From: Halobacteriales archaeon SW_9_67_25
Lineage (GTDB): Archaea > Halobacteriota > Halobacteria > Halobacteriales > Haloarculaceae
DNA length: 7,986 bases
Assembly: GCA_003022745.1 (NCBI GenBank)
Contig: PXSU01000160.1
Span: 1-7,986 of the forward strand
Direction of reading: 5' to 3'
Shown: in pieces, positions 1 through 5,863 of the stretch
Layout: every line of letters starts with the position of its first letter
Numbering within the stretch: the first letter of the stretch is position 1
Made by a program: the position numbers and the translations under genes
Notes under the pieces: model-generated
Seen by the model: the letters and a program-made list of their open reading frames with translations, nothing else
Database searches by the model: none
What the model was told of the DNA's origin: nothing

Positions 1-41
1 TCGGACCGCCCCAACGGTTTCTGTGTGCCTGTCGTCCGGGG
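1..41. other. Window edge, no gene seen
   Basis: This short stretch lies beyond the 3' end of the DUF3054-type gene. I see no start codon, hairpin or promoter in it that I can support. It may be the intergenic space to a gene outside the window. Confidence 0.4.
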
Positions 42-467
42 TCACCCGGCATTTTCCGTGCTGACAGCCAGCAGTAGCCGCCACCCGACCACCAGGAGAC
101 CGCCGACGACCAGCGTGACCAGGACGAACGCGACCGTGGTGCCGCCGTCGAACAGCGGGGTCGCGCGCAGGCCGTGGCCCAGGAGGACGGCGACGACCCA
201 CGCGGGGACCGTCCACCCGAGAACGCGCCGGACAGACCGGACGGCCTCGGCAGTGTAGAGCCCACCGACGAGCGCGACCGCCGCCCACGCGAGCAGGAAC
301 GGTGCGAGCGTGCCCGCCACAGCACCCGGGTTCGAGAGTGGGTCTCCGCCGTGCTGGAGGAGTCCTGCAACGACGAAGGCGGCCAGTGCGATGGCGTCAC
401 CGACGGCGAGCAGTCCGGCGAGCGGCCGGCGGTCGACCCGCGTTCTGAGATACGTCGACGTGCTCAT
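42..467 (-). CDS. DUF3054-type four-helix membrane protein
   Basis: A 141-residue integral membrane protein of unknown function. The sequence shows four hydrophobic stretches, roughly residues 17-38, 48-71, 82-99 and 107-136, joined by short loops. The N-terminus is basic (LRTRVDRRPL), which suggests a cytoplasmic N-terminal end. Length and layout match what I know of the DUF3054 family, which is common in haloarchaea and has no known biochemical role. I chose the ATG at 467 (MSTSTYL). The frame stays open further upstream, but that part reads as Pro/Arg-rich shadow of the GNAT gene and holds no membrane segment. The gene is divergent from the GNAT gene with a 123-bp gap and is probably monocistronic. 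Family assignment is from memory of the family's appearance; the membrane topology is directly visible. Confidence 0.8.
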   Translation of the reverse strand: MSTSTYLRTRVDRRPLAGLLAVGDAIALAAFVVAGLLQHGGDPLSNPGAVAGTLAPFLLAWAAVALVGGLYTAEAVRSVRRVLGWTVPAWVVAVLLGHGLRATPLFDGGTTVAFVLVTLVVGGLLVVGWRLLLAVSTENAG

Positions 468-590
468 ACCACCACGTTCGGGTGGCACGGACTTGGAACC
501 CCCGCTTTCGGCGGACGGCCCGGCGCTCGAAACGATCGCCTCCCGGTGACAGCCCGGAGGATACATCGGGCCCGGGACCGACGTGCCCGT

Positions 591-1313
591 ATGGAGTTCG
601 AACTCCTGGGGTGGCCGCCGGACGGGCCGACGCTCCGGCTGGACCACCGCGAGTTCGCCTACGCGGGGAAGTTCGTGATGTCCGCGACGGGGAAGGCCGT
701 CGCCCGCGACGACGGCGTCGTGGGGGCCGTCGCGTTCGACGAGGACCGCACCGACCCGACCCGGTTGCGGCTCCGCTACGTCACTGTCCGGGCGGACAGG
801 CGCGGGCAGGGCATCGGTCCGCGGTTGCTCCAGTTTACCGCCGAGCGCGCACGCGAACGCGACTACGCGGACGTCCGGATTGCCGCGAACAACCCCTTCG
901 CCTACGTGGCGTGCTACCGTGCCGGTTTCGTCTTCACCGGCGAGGAAACCGGTCTCGCGGAACTCGTCCTCGCGTACCGGCCGGACCGCAATACCGACGG
1001 GACGGGAGACGCGCCGACAGGTGAGGGGACCGGGAAGTACCAGGACGGGCTCGGGCGGTACCGGGACCGTGATACTGGATCGACCGCACGCTGTCCTGCG
1101 GTCGACCTGGAAAATAGCGACAGCAATCCGTATGATACGTCGCTGTCGCCCACAGGCTCCCGCGGGTTCTCCGGGAGCTACTCGGAGTCGGTCCCTGCGC
1201 CGGCGACCGCGTCACCGCTCGCGTCGGCGTCGCTTGTCTCACCGTCCGACTCCCCGGCAGTGACGCCGTCACCTTCGAGCAGCCGCTCCGCTTTCTCGCG
1301 GTCCTCGGGGTAG
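591..1313 (+). CDS. GNAT family N-acetyltransferase with long C-terminal extension
   Basis: Predicted acetyl-CoA-dependent N-acetyltransferase; the acceptor substrate is unknown. The GNAT fold spans about residues 1-130 of 240. A central strand, LRYVTVRADR, leads into the acetyl-CoA pyrophosphate-binding loop RRGQGIG (residues 70-76) and the following helix. Then come VRIAANNPFAYVACYRAGF (about 96-113), the usual late-domain segment, and a final strand ending near LVLAYR (125-130). The start at ATG 591 (MEFELLGWPP) opens the conserved part; upstream codons in the same frame read as shadow of the divergent gene. From about residue 131 the protein becomes a Gly/Ser/Pro-rich, unconserved-looking tail. 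Its last 45 codons are antisense to the AglF-like gene, and two hairpins lie inside it. The natural stop may have been lost: a shift into the +1 frame would end at the TGA at 1022-1024. The acetyltransferase call is firm; the C-terminal boundary is doubtful. Confidence 0.82.
   Translation: MEFELLGWPPDGPTLRLDHREFAYAGKFVMSATGKAVARDDGVVGAVAFDEDRTDPTRLRLRYVTVRADRRGQGIGPRLLQFTAERARERDYADVRIAANNPFAYVACYRAGFVFTGEETGLAELVLAYRPDRNTDGTGDAPTGEGTGKYQDGLGRYRDRDTGSTARCPAVDLENSDSNPYDTSLSPTGSRGFSGSYSESVPAPATASPLASASLVSPSDSPAVTPSPSSSRSAFSRSSG
1080..1105. terminator. Perfect 9-bp hairpin, possible terminator
   Basis: TCGACCGCA (1080-1088) and TGCGGTCGA (1097-1105) are exact reverse complements around an 8-nt loop. 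The hairpin sits between the end of the recognisable GNAT domain (near 983) and the 3' end of the convergent AglF-like gene (1178). That is where a transcription end would be expected, although it lies inside the extended GNAT frame. There is no T-run directly after it on the plus strand, so the terminator role is an inference. Confidence 0.4.
1117..1149. repeat. Nested inverted repeat between convergent genes
   Basis: Outer arms GCGACAGC (1117-1124) and GCTGTCGC (1142-1149) are perfect 8-bp complements. Inside the 17-nt loop is a second palindrome, CGTAT-G-ATACG (1129-1139). It is 12 bp after the first hairpin and 28 bp before the stop of the convergent nucleotidyltransferase gene. It could act as a terminator for that minus-strand gene, or as a protein-binding palindrome. 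The structure is visible; the function is inferred. Confidence 0.4.
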
Positions 1314-1978
1314 CCGACGTCGACGCGCCAGCCGTCCATGCGGATGGCGTCGATGGTCCGGCCCGATTGGATGAGCAGGTCGACGGCGTCGCTGATCTCG
1401 TACTCGCCGCGGTCGGAGGGCTGGACCAGGTGGCAGGCGTGGAAGATGGCGGGCGTGAACGTGTAGAAGCCGGTCATCACCAGGTTCGAGGGTGGATCGT
1501 CTGGTTTCTCGACGACCTCGACGATTTCGCCGTACTTGTTGGTGTCACAGACGCCGTAGCGCGATGCCTCCTCCCAGGGCACCTCCTCGACGAGGAAGGC
1601 TGCGTCGGCGCGCTGTTCCTGCTGGCGGTTCACGACATCGTCCAGGTTCGCCCGGAAGACGTTGTCCCCCAGCATTAGCATGAAGTCGTCGTCGATCTGT
1701 TCCTCGACGGTCAACAGTGCGTGGGCGAGCCCTTGCTGCTCGCGCTGGTGGGCGTACGTGATGGGGATACCCTCGAACTCGTCGCCGTAGTGGTCGATGA
1801 TGACCTCCTGTCTGTACCCGACGACGACCAGCAACTCGTCGGCGCCGAGCGCCGCCAGTTCCTCGAAACAGTGCGTGAGAATTGGCTTGCCCGCCACCTC
1901 GACCATACCCTTCGGTTTGTCCTCGGTCAGCGGCCGGAGACGGGTCCCTTCGCCCGCGGCGAGCACGACAGCCTTCAT
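1178..1978 (-). CDS. aglF: AglF-like glucose-1-phosphate uridylyltransferase (sugar nucleotidyltransferase)
   Basis: Cytoplasmic nucleotidyltransferase that joins a nucleoside triphosphate and a sugar-1-phosphate to give an NDP-sugar and pyrophosphate. In Haloferax volcanii, AglF makes UDP-glucose for the N-glycosylation pathway. The 266-residue product has the Rossmann signature GEGTRLRPLTEDKPKGM (residues 9-25), the metal-binding LGDN (103-106) and the sugar-binding region with VEKP (156-159). It also has FYTFTP and GEYEISDAVDLLI (about 191-203). These segments closely match the AglF sequence as I remember it. The start at ATG 1978 gives the family's usual MKAVVLAAGEGTR and lies 26 nt behind a TATA-like box. 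Residues from about 239 form an acidic Gly/Ser/Asp tail not needed by the fold, and this tail is antisense to the GNAT extension. No other agl genes are in the window, so exact substrate (UTP versus dTTP, glucose versus another sugar) rests on similarity only. Confidence 0.85.
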   Translation of the reverse strand: MKAVVLAAGEGTRLRPLTEDKPKGMVEVAGKPILTHCFEELAALGADELLVVVGYRQEVIIDHYGDEFEGIPITYAHQREQQGLAHALLTVEEQIDDDFMLMLGDNVFRANLDDVVNRQQEQRADAAFLVEEVPWEEASRYGVCDTNKYGEIVEVVEKPDDPPSNLVMTGFYTFTPAIFHACHLVQPSDRGEYEISDAVDLLIQSGRTIDAIRMDGWRVDVGYPEDREKAERLLEGDGVTAGESDGETSDADASGDAVAGAGTDSE

Positions 1979-2000
1979 ACCGCTTGCTCGACGGTAGAGA

Positions 2001-2006
2001 ATAAAA
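2001..2006 (-). promoter_or_regulatory. TATA-like box of the AglF-like gene
   Basis: On the minus strand the AT-rich element CCTTTTATTC interrupts GC-rich sequence, with its core TTTTAT at 2006-2001. Its centre is about 26 nt upstream of the ATG at 1978, the spacing expected for a leaderless haloarchaeal transcript. No Shine-Dalgarno sequence is needed or obvious. Confidence 0.55.
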
Positions 2007-2010
2007 GGCC

Positions 2011-2226
2011 TTGGCATACTCGCCGTCGACCGCGACCCGGCAGTCCCGTCCCGGGGCGACCGTCACACCGAAATTCCCCCGGACCGTACGGCCGGTCGTG
2101 ACGGAGCCACCACCGGACACGACGGTCAGGGGCACGGAACTGCCGGTCCCGCCCTCGGAGATGCGCCACCCCTTGCCGAGGGATTACCCCGAGACGGAGG
2201 TCTACGGTGCCGGGGAGGAGCCGTGA
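2011..2226 (+). CDS. Possible small hypothetical protein, strand uncertain
   Basis: I do not recognise this frame. It would give a 71-residue Pro/Thr/Arg-rich protein from a TTG start at 2011 to the TGA at 2224-2226, ending PRDYPETEVYGAGEEP. About 86% of its third positions are G or C, as in the real genes here. The opposite strand shares the same third positions, however. It reads as a Val/Gly-rich frame from after a TAA at 2186-2184 (for example GNFGVTVAPGRDCRVAVDGEYAK), which looks more protein-like but runs out of frame into the AglF-like gene. So the three-base periodicity is visible, but neither strand gives a convincing gene. It could be a real small gene, a remnant, or non-coding GC-rich spacer. 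Confidence 0.25.
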   Translation: MAYSPSTATRQSRPGATVTPKFPRTVRPVVTEPPPDTTVRGTELPVPPSEMRHPLPRDYPETEVYGAGEEP

Positions 2227-2274
2227 GACACCGAGGCCGACAGTTACTTGTGCTCGTTGGGCGAGACGCCCCAC

Positions 2275-2973
2275 ATGCACCGCCGCCGACTCCTCCGTGG
2301 CTGTGGCCTCCTCCTGTCGGGAATGCTGGCTGGCTGTCGCGGCGACTCCGGCTCCGAGGACGGGACGCCGACAGCGACGCCAACCCCGACCGCCAAGGAA
2401 GTCTCGCTCGAAGACGGGGGAACAGACACGGACACGCCGTCCCCGACACCGACGCCGACCGAGACGCCGCCCCCGACACCGACGCCGACCGAGACGCCGC
2501 CCCCGACACCGACTGCGGCCGGCATCACCCACGAAATCGGCGAACGGTTCACCGTCGGGGAGGGGGAGGATGCAGTCACCTACCGCCTCATCGAGTTCGC
2601 GCGGGCAGACAGGCTCGGGAGCGAGTTCAACAACTCGACCGCGGACGGCACCTTCCTTGTCGTCACGGTCGAGGTGACCAACCCACAGGAAGATATCATC
2701 ACGCTCCCGCGCAACGAGTTCCGCACGCGGTCCCCGAGCACCTGGCACAAGTTCGACAGGGACGCCTCGGAAGACATCGAAAGCGACGACCGCATCGACG
2801 AGCCCCCGCTGGTGAACACGTCGATCAGGAGCGGCGCGTCCGAACGGGGGGCCGTCGCGTTCGACGTCAATCCCGGCGACTCCTACCGCATGTGGGTCTT
2901 CCCTACGGGCCCTGCGAACACGCCCGAACACTTCCTGGAGATCGGTCCGATTTCCGCGGTTCGGGAGCTCTAA
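2275..2973 (+). CDS. Tat-type lipoprotein with Pro-Thr linker and DUF4352-like domain
   Basis: Predicted cell-surface lipoprotein of 232 residues, function unknown. The N-terminus MHRRRLLRGC carries a twin-arginine pattern. It is followed by a hydrophobic stretch and the lipobox LAGC, with Cys21 as the likely lipid-anchored residue; most haloarchaeal lipoproteins use Tat export. Residues 22-80 form an acidic, then Thr/Pro-rich linker with an exact 10-residue repeat (PTPTPTETPP). Residues about 84-228 form a beta-rich domain: EIGERFTVGE, then FLVVTVEVTNPQED, with later GAVAFDVNPGDSYRMWV. This pattern fits the DUF4352/telokin-like immunoglobulin fold of secreted proteins. Possible N-glycosylation sequons are N119-N-S, N120-S-T and N181-T-S. 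I chose the ATG at 2275 because it starts the signal peptide directly; nine extra upstream codons add nothing. It is probably transcribed alone. Confidence 0.85.
   Translation: MHRRRLLRGCGLLLSGMLAGCRGDSGSEDGTPTATPTPTAKEVSLEDGGTDTDTPSPTPTPTETPPPTPTPTETPPPTPTAAGITHEIGERFTVGEGEDAVTYRLIEFARADRLGSEFNNSTADGTFLVVTVEVTNPQEDIITLPRNEFRTRSPSTWHKFDRDASEDIESDDRIDEPPLVNTSIRSGASERGAVAFDVNPGDSYRMWVFPTGPANTPEHFLEIGPISAVREL
2441..2513 (+). repeat. 30-bp tandem repeat in the lipoprotein linker
   Basis: A 30-bp unit beginning CCCCGACACCGACGCCGACC occurs at 2441-2470 and again, base-identical, at 2471-2500. A third partial copy of 13 bp follows at 2501-2513. It encodes the repeated PTPTPTETPP of the surface linker. 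Identity at synonymous positions points to recent slippage or duplication, so copy number may differ between strains. Confidence 0.9.
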
Positions 2974-3000
2974 GCAGCAATTCCCGTCGGTCTGCCCAAC

Positions 3001-3010
3001 ATATTAATAT
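3001..3010 (+). promoter_or_regulatory. TATA box of the CBS-domain gene
   Basis: ATATTAATAT is a perfect 10-bp palindrome and the only AT-rich run in this gap. Its centre is about 30 nt upstream of the ATG at 3035, which fits an archaeal TATA element with a leaderless or near-leaderless transcript. Confidence 0.65.
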
Positions 3011-3034
3011 CCCGGGTGAGTATCCGCGTTCTGG

Positions 3035-3451
3035 ATGCTGGTCCGGGACGTGATGGCGGCAGACCCCGTTACAATCAGCGCGGAGGCGAGCCTGCGCGAG
3101 ACGGTCCAGCGGATGCTGGCCGAGGGGTCGACCTACGTCGTCGTCGTCGACAACGACGGCAACCCCGGGGGGTTCTTCACGAAGGATGACGTGCTCCAGA
3201 CGATGTACCAGGCCGAGAGGCCCCCGGCCGATATCAGGGTCATTTCGGTGGCCGAGCCACCGGAGCTGACCGTCGATCCCTCGATGGAGGTCCGGGAGGC
3301 TGCCAGCCAGGTGACCGCCGAGAACGTGTCGGCCGCACTCGTGATGGACCGTCTCGACTTCGAAGGGGTGTTCAGCGTCGTGGACATCGTCGAGCACCTG
3401 GGGCCGATACTCGACGCGACGGCCGCGGGCGAACAGGTCGAACAGCCGTGA
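3035..3451 (+). CDS. Two-CBS-domain protein
   Basis: A 138-residue soluble protein made almost entirely of two CBS motifs, which pair into a Bateman module that typically binds adenosine nucleotides such as AMP, ATP or SAM. The first motif, about residues 1-60, opens with the typical VRDVMAADPVTISAEASLRETVQRM and ends at GFFTKDDVL. The second, about 68-125, shows ELTVDPSMEVREAASQV and FEGVFSVVDIVEHL. The tail (DATAAGEQVEQP) is short and acidic. There is no fused enzyme or transporter domain, so the role is probably allosteric control of an unknown partner. The start at 3035 is fixed by the first CBS motif and by the TATA box. The gene converges on the zinc-ribbon gene with only 28 bp between the stops. 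The fold is certain; ligand and partner are unknown. Confidence 0.9.
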   Translation: MLVRDVMAADPVTISAEASLRETVQRMLAEGSTYVVVVDNDGNPGGFFTKDDVLQTMYQAERPPADIRVISVAEPPELTVDPSMEVREAASQVTAENVSAALVMDRLDFEGVFSVVDIVEHLGPILDATAAGEQVEQP

Positions 3452-3479
3452 CCGCGCCGGTCGGAGCGGGGCGGGGCGG

Positions 3480-4322
3480 TCAGACCGGATCTGACTCGAA
3501 CAGCCGTGCGCCACAGCCCGGACAGGAGACGGCCGCGACCTCGTGGCTCCAGCAACAGGACTCGACGGTTTCGGTCCCGAACTCGGGGCGTGCCCCACAC
3601 GCCGGGCAGGTGTCAAGAAACAGCCGCAGCCCGTGGAGCAACTGGCTCCGCTGGCGGAGACCCAGCCCGTCCCAGTCGGGGTGTCGCTCGGCGAGGACAC
3701 GTGCTGCCCCGAGGTCTGCGAGGAACGCCGCGCGGGACTCCCACCTGCCCGCCACCCGGTCGTCGACCCTGGCGCGGAAGGCGTCGCCGAACTCCTCGTA
3801 GCTGATGGCGCCGGACTCGACGTCGAGCGCGGCGAGCAGTTCCGCGCGGTCGGCGTCGGCCTCGCGAACCCGGTCGATGGCGGCCAGCCACGCCTCCCGG
3901 AACCCGTCGGTCAGGCACAGATCGTCCCTGTCGGGACACGCTTCGAGAGCGCCCGCGGCCACCAGCTCGTCCTCGGGATCGAACGCGGGGTCGCCAGCCC
4001 CGTTCCCCGCCCGCTCGGGACTGGCCGGTTCCTTGCCGAACCGCGCCAGCACCCACTCCGGGAGATACCGCCGGGTCAGCCACGGGGTCCCGGGAAAGAG
4101 GTACCCGCGGAGAGCGATCGTCACTCCACAGAGGGCAAGGACACCGGTGGCGAGCACGAGAGAACGGTCCACGGGGAGACCGCCAGCCACGGCGGCGGTG
4201 GCGACGCCGGCCCCCAGGAGGAGCGCAATTGCCGCGTTCACGACCGTGCAGGGCAGACAACGGTTCTCGCCGGTGTGTTCCGGACGGCGAAGCCGTGCCA
4301 GCGGGTCGTCCGGTCCGTGCAT
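3480..4322 (-). CDS. Membrane protein with C-terminal zinc ribbon, function unknown
   Basis: A 280-residue protein that I recognise only as an uncharacterised type seen in haloarchaea. After a short polar N-terminus with a Cys pair (RCLPC, C22 and C25), two hydrophobic segments follow at about 26-48 and 54-71. Next is a basic GYLFPGTPWLTRRYLP region, then a long acidic, helical middle (about 115-235). The C-terminus has a four-cysteine zinc-ribbon pattern, CPAC (239-242) and CPGC (267-270), with an adjacent CC at 256-257. The N-terminal part is probably membrane-anchored with the ribbon in the cytoplasm. The ATG at 4322 is supported by a GGAGG Shine-Dalgarno and by the end of plausible protein sequence; the frame is open further upstream, but that part overlaps the fen gene and looks like shadow. 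It is divergent from fen. Function cannot be stated. Confidence 0.8.
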   Translation of the reverse strand: MHGPDDPLARLRRPEHTGENRCLPCTVVNAAIALLLGAGVATAAVAGGLPVDRSLVLATGVLALCGVTIALRGYLFPGTPWLTRRYLPEWVLARFGKEPASPERAGNGAGDPAFDPEDELVAAGALEACPDRDDLCLTDGFREAWLAAIDRVREADADRAELLAALDVESGAISYEEFGDAFRARVDDRVAGRWESRAAFLADLGAARVLAERHPDWDGLGLRQRSQLLHGLRLFLDTCPACGARPEFGTETVESCCWSHEVAAVSCPGCGARLFESDPV

Positions 4323-4330
4323 CGACGGTA

Positions 4331-4335
4331 CCTCC
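4331..4335 (-). promoter_or_regulatory. Shine-Dalgarno of the zinc-ribbon gene
   Basis: On the minus strand GGAGG lies 8 nt upstream of the ATG at 4322 (GGAGG-TACCGTCG-ATG), complementary to the 3' end of 16S rRNA. It decides the start codon. It also suggests a leadered transcript, unlike the leaderless pattern of the AglF-like and CBS genes. Confidence 0.6.
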
Positions 4336-4402
4336 GGGTTCCACACTGTTGAACCTTCTCTGATGCTGTCGGCTGTGCGCCCGTGAAAACATGAGCCGTC
4401 AG

Positions 4403-4409
4403 TATCAAA
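4403..4409 (+). promoter_or_regulatory. Weak TATA-like element of fen
   Basis: TATCAAA is centred about 29 nt upstream of the fen ATG at 4435. A purine-rich AAGGAAGGGG (4423-4432) lies just before the start and could serve as a ribosome binding site. Both are imperfect, so this is tentative. Confidence 0.3.
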
Positions 4410-4434
4410 CGGGCTGTGGTCCAAGGAAGGGGCG

Positions 4435-5415
4435 ATGGGAAACGCCGATCTGCGGGAACTGGCGGCCCTCGAAGAGGCATCCTTCGAGGACGTGGCGGGG
4501 TCGGTCGTCGCCGTGGACGCACACAACTGGCTGTACCGGTACCTGACGACGACGGTCAAGTGGACCAGCGAGGAGGTCTACACGACGGCCGACGGGACGG
4601 AGGTCGCCAACCTCGTCGGCGTCGTCCAAGGGCTGCCGAAGTTCTTCGAGCACGACCTCACGCCGGTGTTCGTCTTCGACGGGGGAGTGACCGAACTCAA
4701 GGAGGCGGAACTGGAGGCGCGCCGGGCCCAACGCGAGCGCTACGAGTCACGGCTCGAAGACGCACGCGAGCGCGGCGACGAGGTCGCAGTGGCCCGCCTG
4801 GAGTCGCGCACGCAGCGGCTGACAGACACCATCGTCGAGACGACGCGGGAACTGCTGGGGCTGCTGGACGTGCCCGTCGTCAACGCCCCCGCGGAAGGCG
4901 AGGCGCAGGCTGCCCACATGGCCCGCCAGGGCCGGGTCGACTACGCCGGCACCGAGGACTACGACGCGCTCCTGTTCGGCGCGCCGCTGACCCTCCGGCA
5001 ACTGACGAGTGCGGGAAAGCCGGAACTGATGAGCCTCGAGGCGACCCTCGCGGCCCACGACCTCACCTGGGAGCAACTCGTGGACGCAGCCATCCTCTGT
5101 GGCACCGACTTCAACGAGGGTGTCCCGGGGGTCGGCCCGAAGACGGCAGTGTCGCTGCTCCACGAACACGGTGACCTCTTGGCCGTCTGCGAGGCGGAGG
5201 GCTACCAGGTCGAGCACGCGGACCGCATCCGCCAGCTCTTTCTCGACCCCGCCGTCGACAGCGACGTCTCTGTGGATACCGACATCGACCCGGACCTCGA
5301 CGCCGCGCGGGCCTTCGTCACCGGGGAGTGGGAAGTCGCGGAGAGCGAGGTCGAACGCGGCTTCGAGCGCGTCGAGAGTGCGCTCGTCCAGACTGGCCTC
5401 GACGAGTGGACCTGA
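4435..5415 (+). CDS. fen: Flap endonuclease FEN1
   Basis: Structure-specific 5' nuclease that removes 5' flaps during Okazaki-fragment maturation and long-patch base excision repair, working on the PCNA clamp. The 326-residue length is normal for archaeal FEN1. Metal-binding acidic residues are in place: D28 in [10 protein letters not shown]82 in FVFDGG, E154 and E156 in [11 protein letters not shown]175 and D177 in [11 protein letters not shown], and D225 in [10 protein letters not shown]. The helix-two-turn-helix DNA-binding motif is [12 protein letters not shown] (about 231-242). The C-terminal QTGLDEWT fits a PCNA-interacting (PIP) box. The ATG at 4435 gives the usual N-terminus [10 protein letters not shown]. 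The gene is divergent from the zinc-ribbon membrane protein and followed by a hairpin and an AT-rich gap, so it is likely monocistronic. Nothing is missing or odd. Confidence 0.97.
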   Translation: MGNADLRELAALEEASFEDVAGSVVAVDAHNWLYRYLTTTVKWTSEEVYTTADGTEVANLVGVVQGLPKFFEHDLTPVFVFDGGVTELKEAELEARRAQRERYESRLEDARERGDEVAVARLESRTQRLTDTIVETTRELLGLLDVPVVNAPAEGEAQAAHMARQGRVDYAGTEDYDALLFGAPLTLRQLTSAGKPELMSLEATLAAHDLTWEQLVDAAILCGTDFNEGVPGVGPKTAVSLLHEHGDLLAVCEAEGYQVEHADRIRQLFLDPAVDSDVSVDTDIDPDLDAARAFVTGEWEVAESEVERGFERVESALVQTGLDEWT

Positions 5416-5442
5416 TACTCGGCTCTACCGACGTGACGATAG

Positions 5443-5461
5443 TCGACCCCACGGGGGTCGA
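5443..5461 (+). terminator. Hairpin downstream of fen, possible terminator
   Basis: TCGACCCC (5443-5450) and GGGGTCGA (5454-5461) pair perfectly over 8 bp with a 3-nt ACG loop, 28 nt after the fen stop codon. Such a stable stem in this place suggests RNA 3'-end formation or protection. The nearest AT-rich run begins about 45 nt later, so it is not a classical hairpin plus T-tract terminator. Confidence 0.4.
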
Positions 5462-5505
5462 AAGCACTCACGGGCGTATAGCCGCCAGTCTGAGAAGCGA
5501 ACCGG

Positions 5506-5520
5506 TAAATTATTAATTTA
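5506..5520. repeat. AT palindrome 1
   Basis: TAAATTA (5506-5512) and TAATTTA (5514-5520) are exact complements around a single T. It marks the sharp left edge of the AT-rich island. Confidence 0.6.
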
Positions 5521-5538
5521 TCAATATTTAACTCTAAA

Positions 5539-5556
5539 TATAATTATTCAATTATA
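5539..5556. repeat. AT palindrome 2
   Basis: TATAATT (5539-5545) and AATTATA (5550-5556) are exact complements around a 4-nt spacer. In such AT-rich sequence some palindromes are expected by chance. Confidence 0.5.
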
Positions 5557-5662
5557 ATTTGTTGGGCTTTCTCTATCGTATTTCTCATAGAACATATTCC
5601 GGAGTAGTCTGGAGCTATATTAGTCTTTCTCTGGTGACCTAATTCTGAAATTATATAAGAAA

Positions 5663-5677
5663 AATATATTATATATT
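5663..5677. repeat. AT palindrome 3
   Basis: AATATAT (5663-5669) and ATATATT (5671-5677) are exact complements around one T, near the right edge of the island and followed by a T-run (5679-5683). It could act as a TATA element or as a T-rich transcription stop for plus-strand RNA. Confidence 0.5.
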
Positions 5678-5788
5678 ATTTTTATGTTTATCTGCTCTCG
5701 GCAGTATTCGATCGTAGTCCCCCGGCAGCAATTACAGTTATATGGTTGTCTTTCGAGCCGCAGTCCGGATGGAAGAACAGTACAGAAT

Positions 5789-5807
5789 TGTTTGCATTAT
5801 GCGAACT
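5789..5807. promoter_or_regulatory. Palindromic site A, candidate operator beyond the IclR 3' end
   Basis: GTTTGCAT-T-ATGCGAAC (5790-5806) is a palindrome with one mismatched pair. Read on the minus strand it contains TTCGCATAATG, the same 11-bp string found in site C, and matches that 19-bp site at 14 positions. It lies 57 bp past the stop of the IclR gene, next to the AT-rich island. A regulatory role is inferred from the resemblance to sites B and C. Confidence 0.45.
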
Positions 5808-5863
5808 ACAGAGCCGTGTCCGGCCGTGAATGCGGAGGCGGTCAGGGTGAAAGGACGATGGGG

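Larger units (their letters stand above)
5506..5690. other. AT-rich island in a convergent intergenic gap
   Basis: This is the core of the 448-bp gap between the stop of fen and the stop of the IclR gene. By hand count 41 of 185 bases are G or C (about 22%), in sharp contrast with the genes around it. It holds three AT palindromes (listed separately) and several TATA-like strings. It holds no frame I can defend. Being at the 3' ends of both neighbours, it is not needed as a promoter for either. It could carry a small RNA promoter, be a remnant of acquired AT-rich DNA, or serve as a termination zone. The flanks, 5416-5505 and 5691-5863, have ordinary composition. Confidence 0.75.

Noticed and set aside
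2441..2513. Tandem repeat as a possible CRISPR array
   Set aside because: The units are directly adjacent with no spacers and lie in frame within a Pro-Thr linker.
1975..2931. A 318-codon open frame on the minus strand across the lipoprotein gene
   Set aside because: The product is Arg/Gly-rich with no fold, typical of a shadow frame in GC-rich DNA; the plus strand has a signal peptide, lipobox and domain.
3452..3479. GC-rich partial inverted repeat between the CBS and zinc-ribbon stops
   Set aside because: GACCG-CGC-CGGTC gives only a 5-bp stem in very GC-rich sequence, too weak to call a terminator.
3543..4352. A 269-codon plus-strand frame opposite the zinc-ribbon gene
   Set aside because: It mirrors the minus-strand gene with the composition of an antisense frame; the cysteine motifs, membrane segments and Shine-Dalgarno all support the minus strand.
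5544..5675. A 43-codon open stretch on the minus strand in the AT-rich island, containing LGHQRKTNIAPDYSGICSM
   Set aside because: It looks protein-like but has no ATG or GTG near its beginning, the first third is simple AT sequence, and an open run of this length is not significant. At most it is a remnant.
5416..5863. Possible insertion-sequence remnant
   Set aside because: I found no terminal inverted repeats with flanking target duplication and no transposase motif. The AT palindromes are short and expected at this composition.
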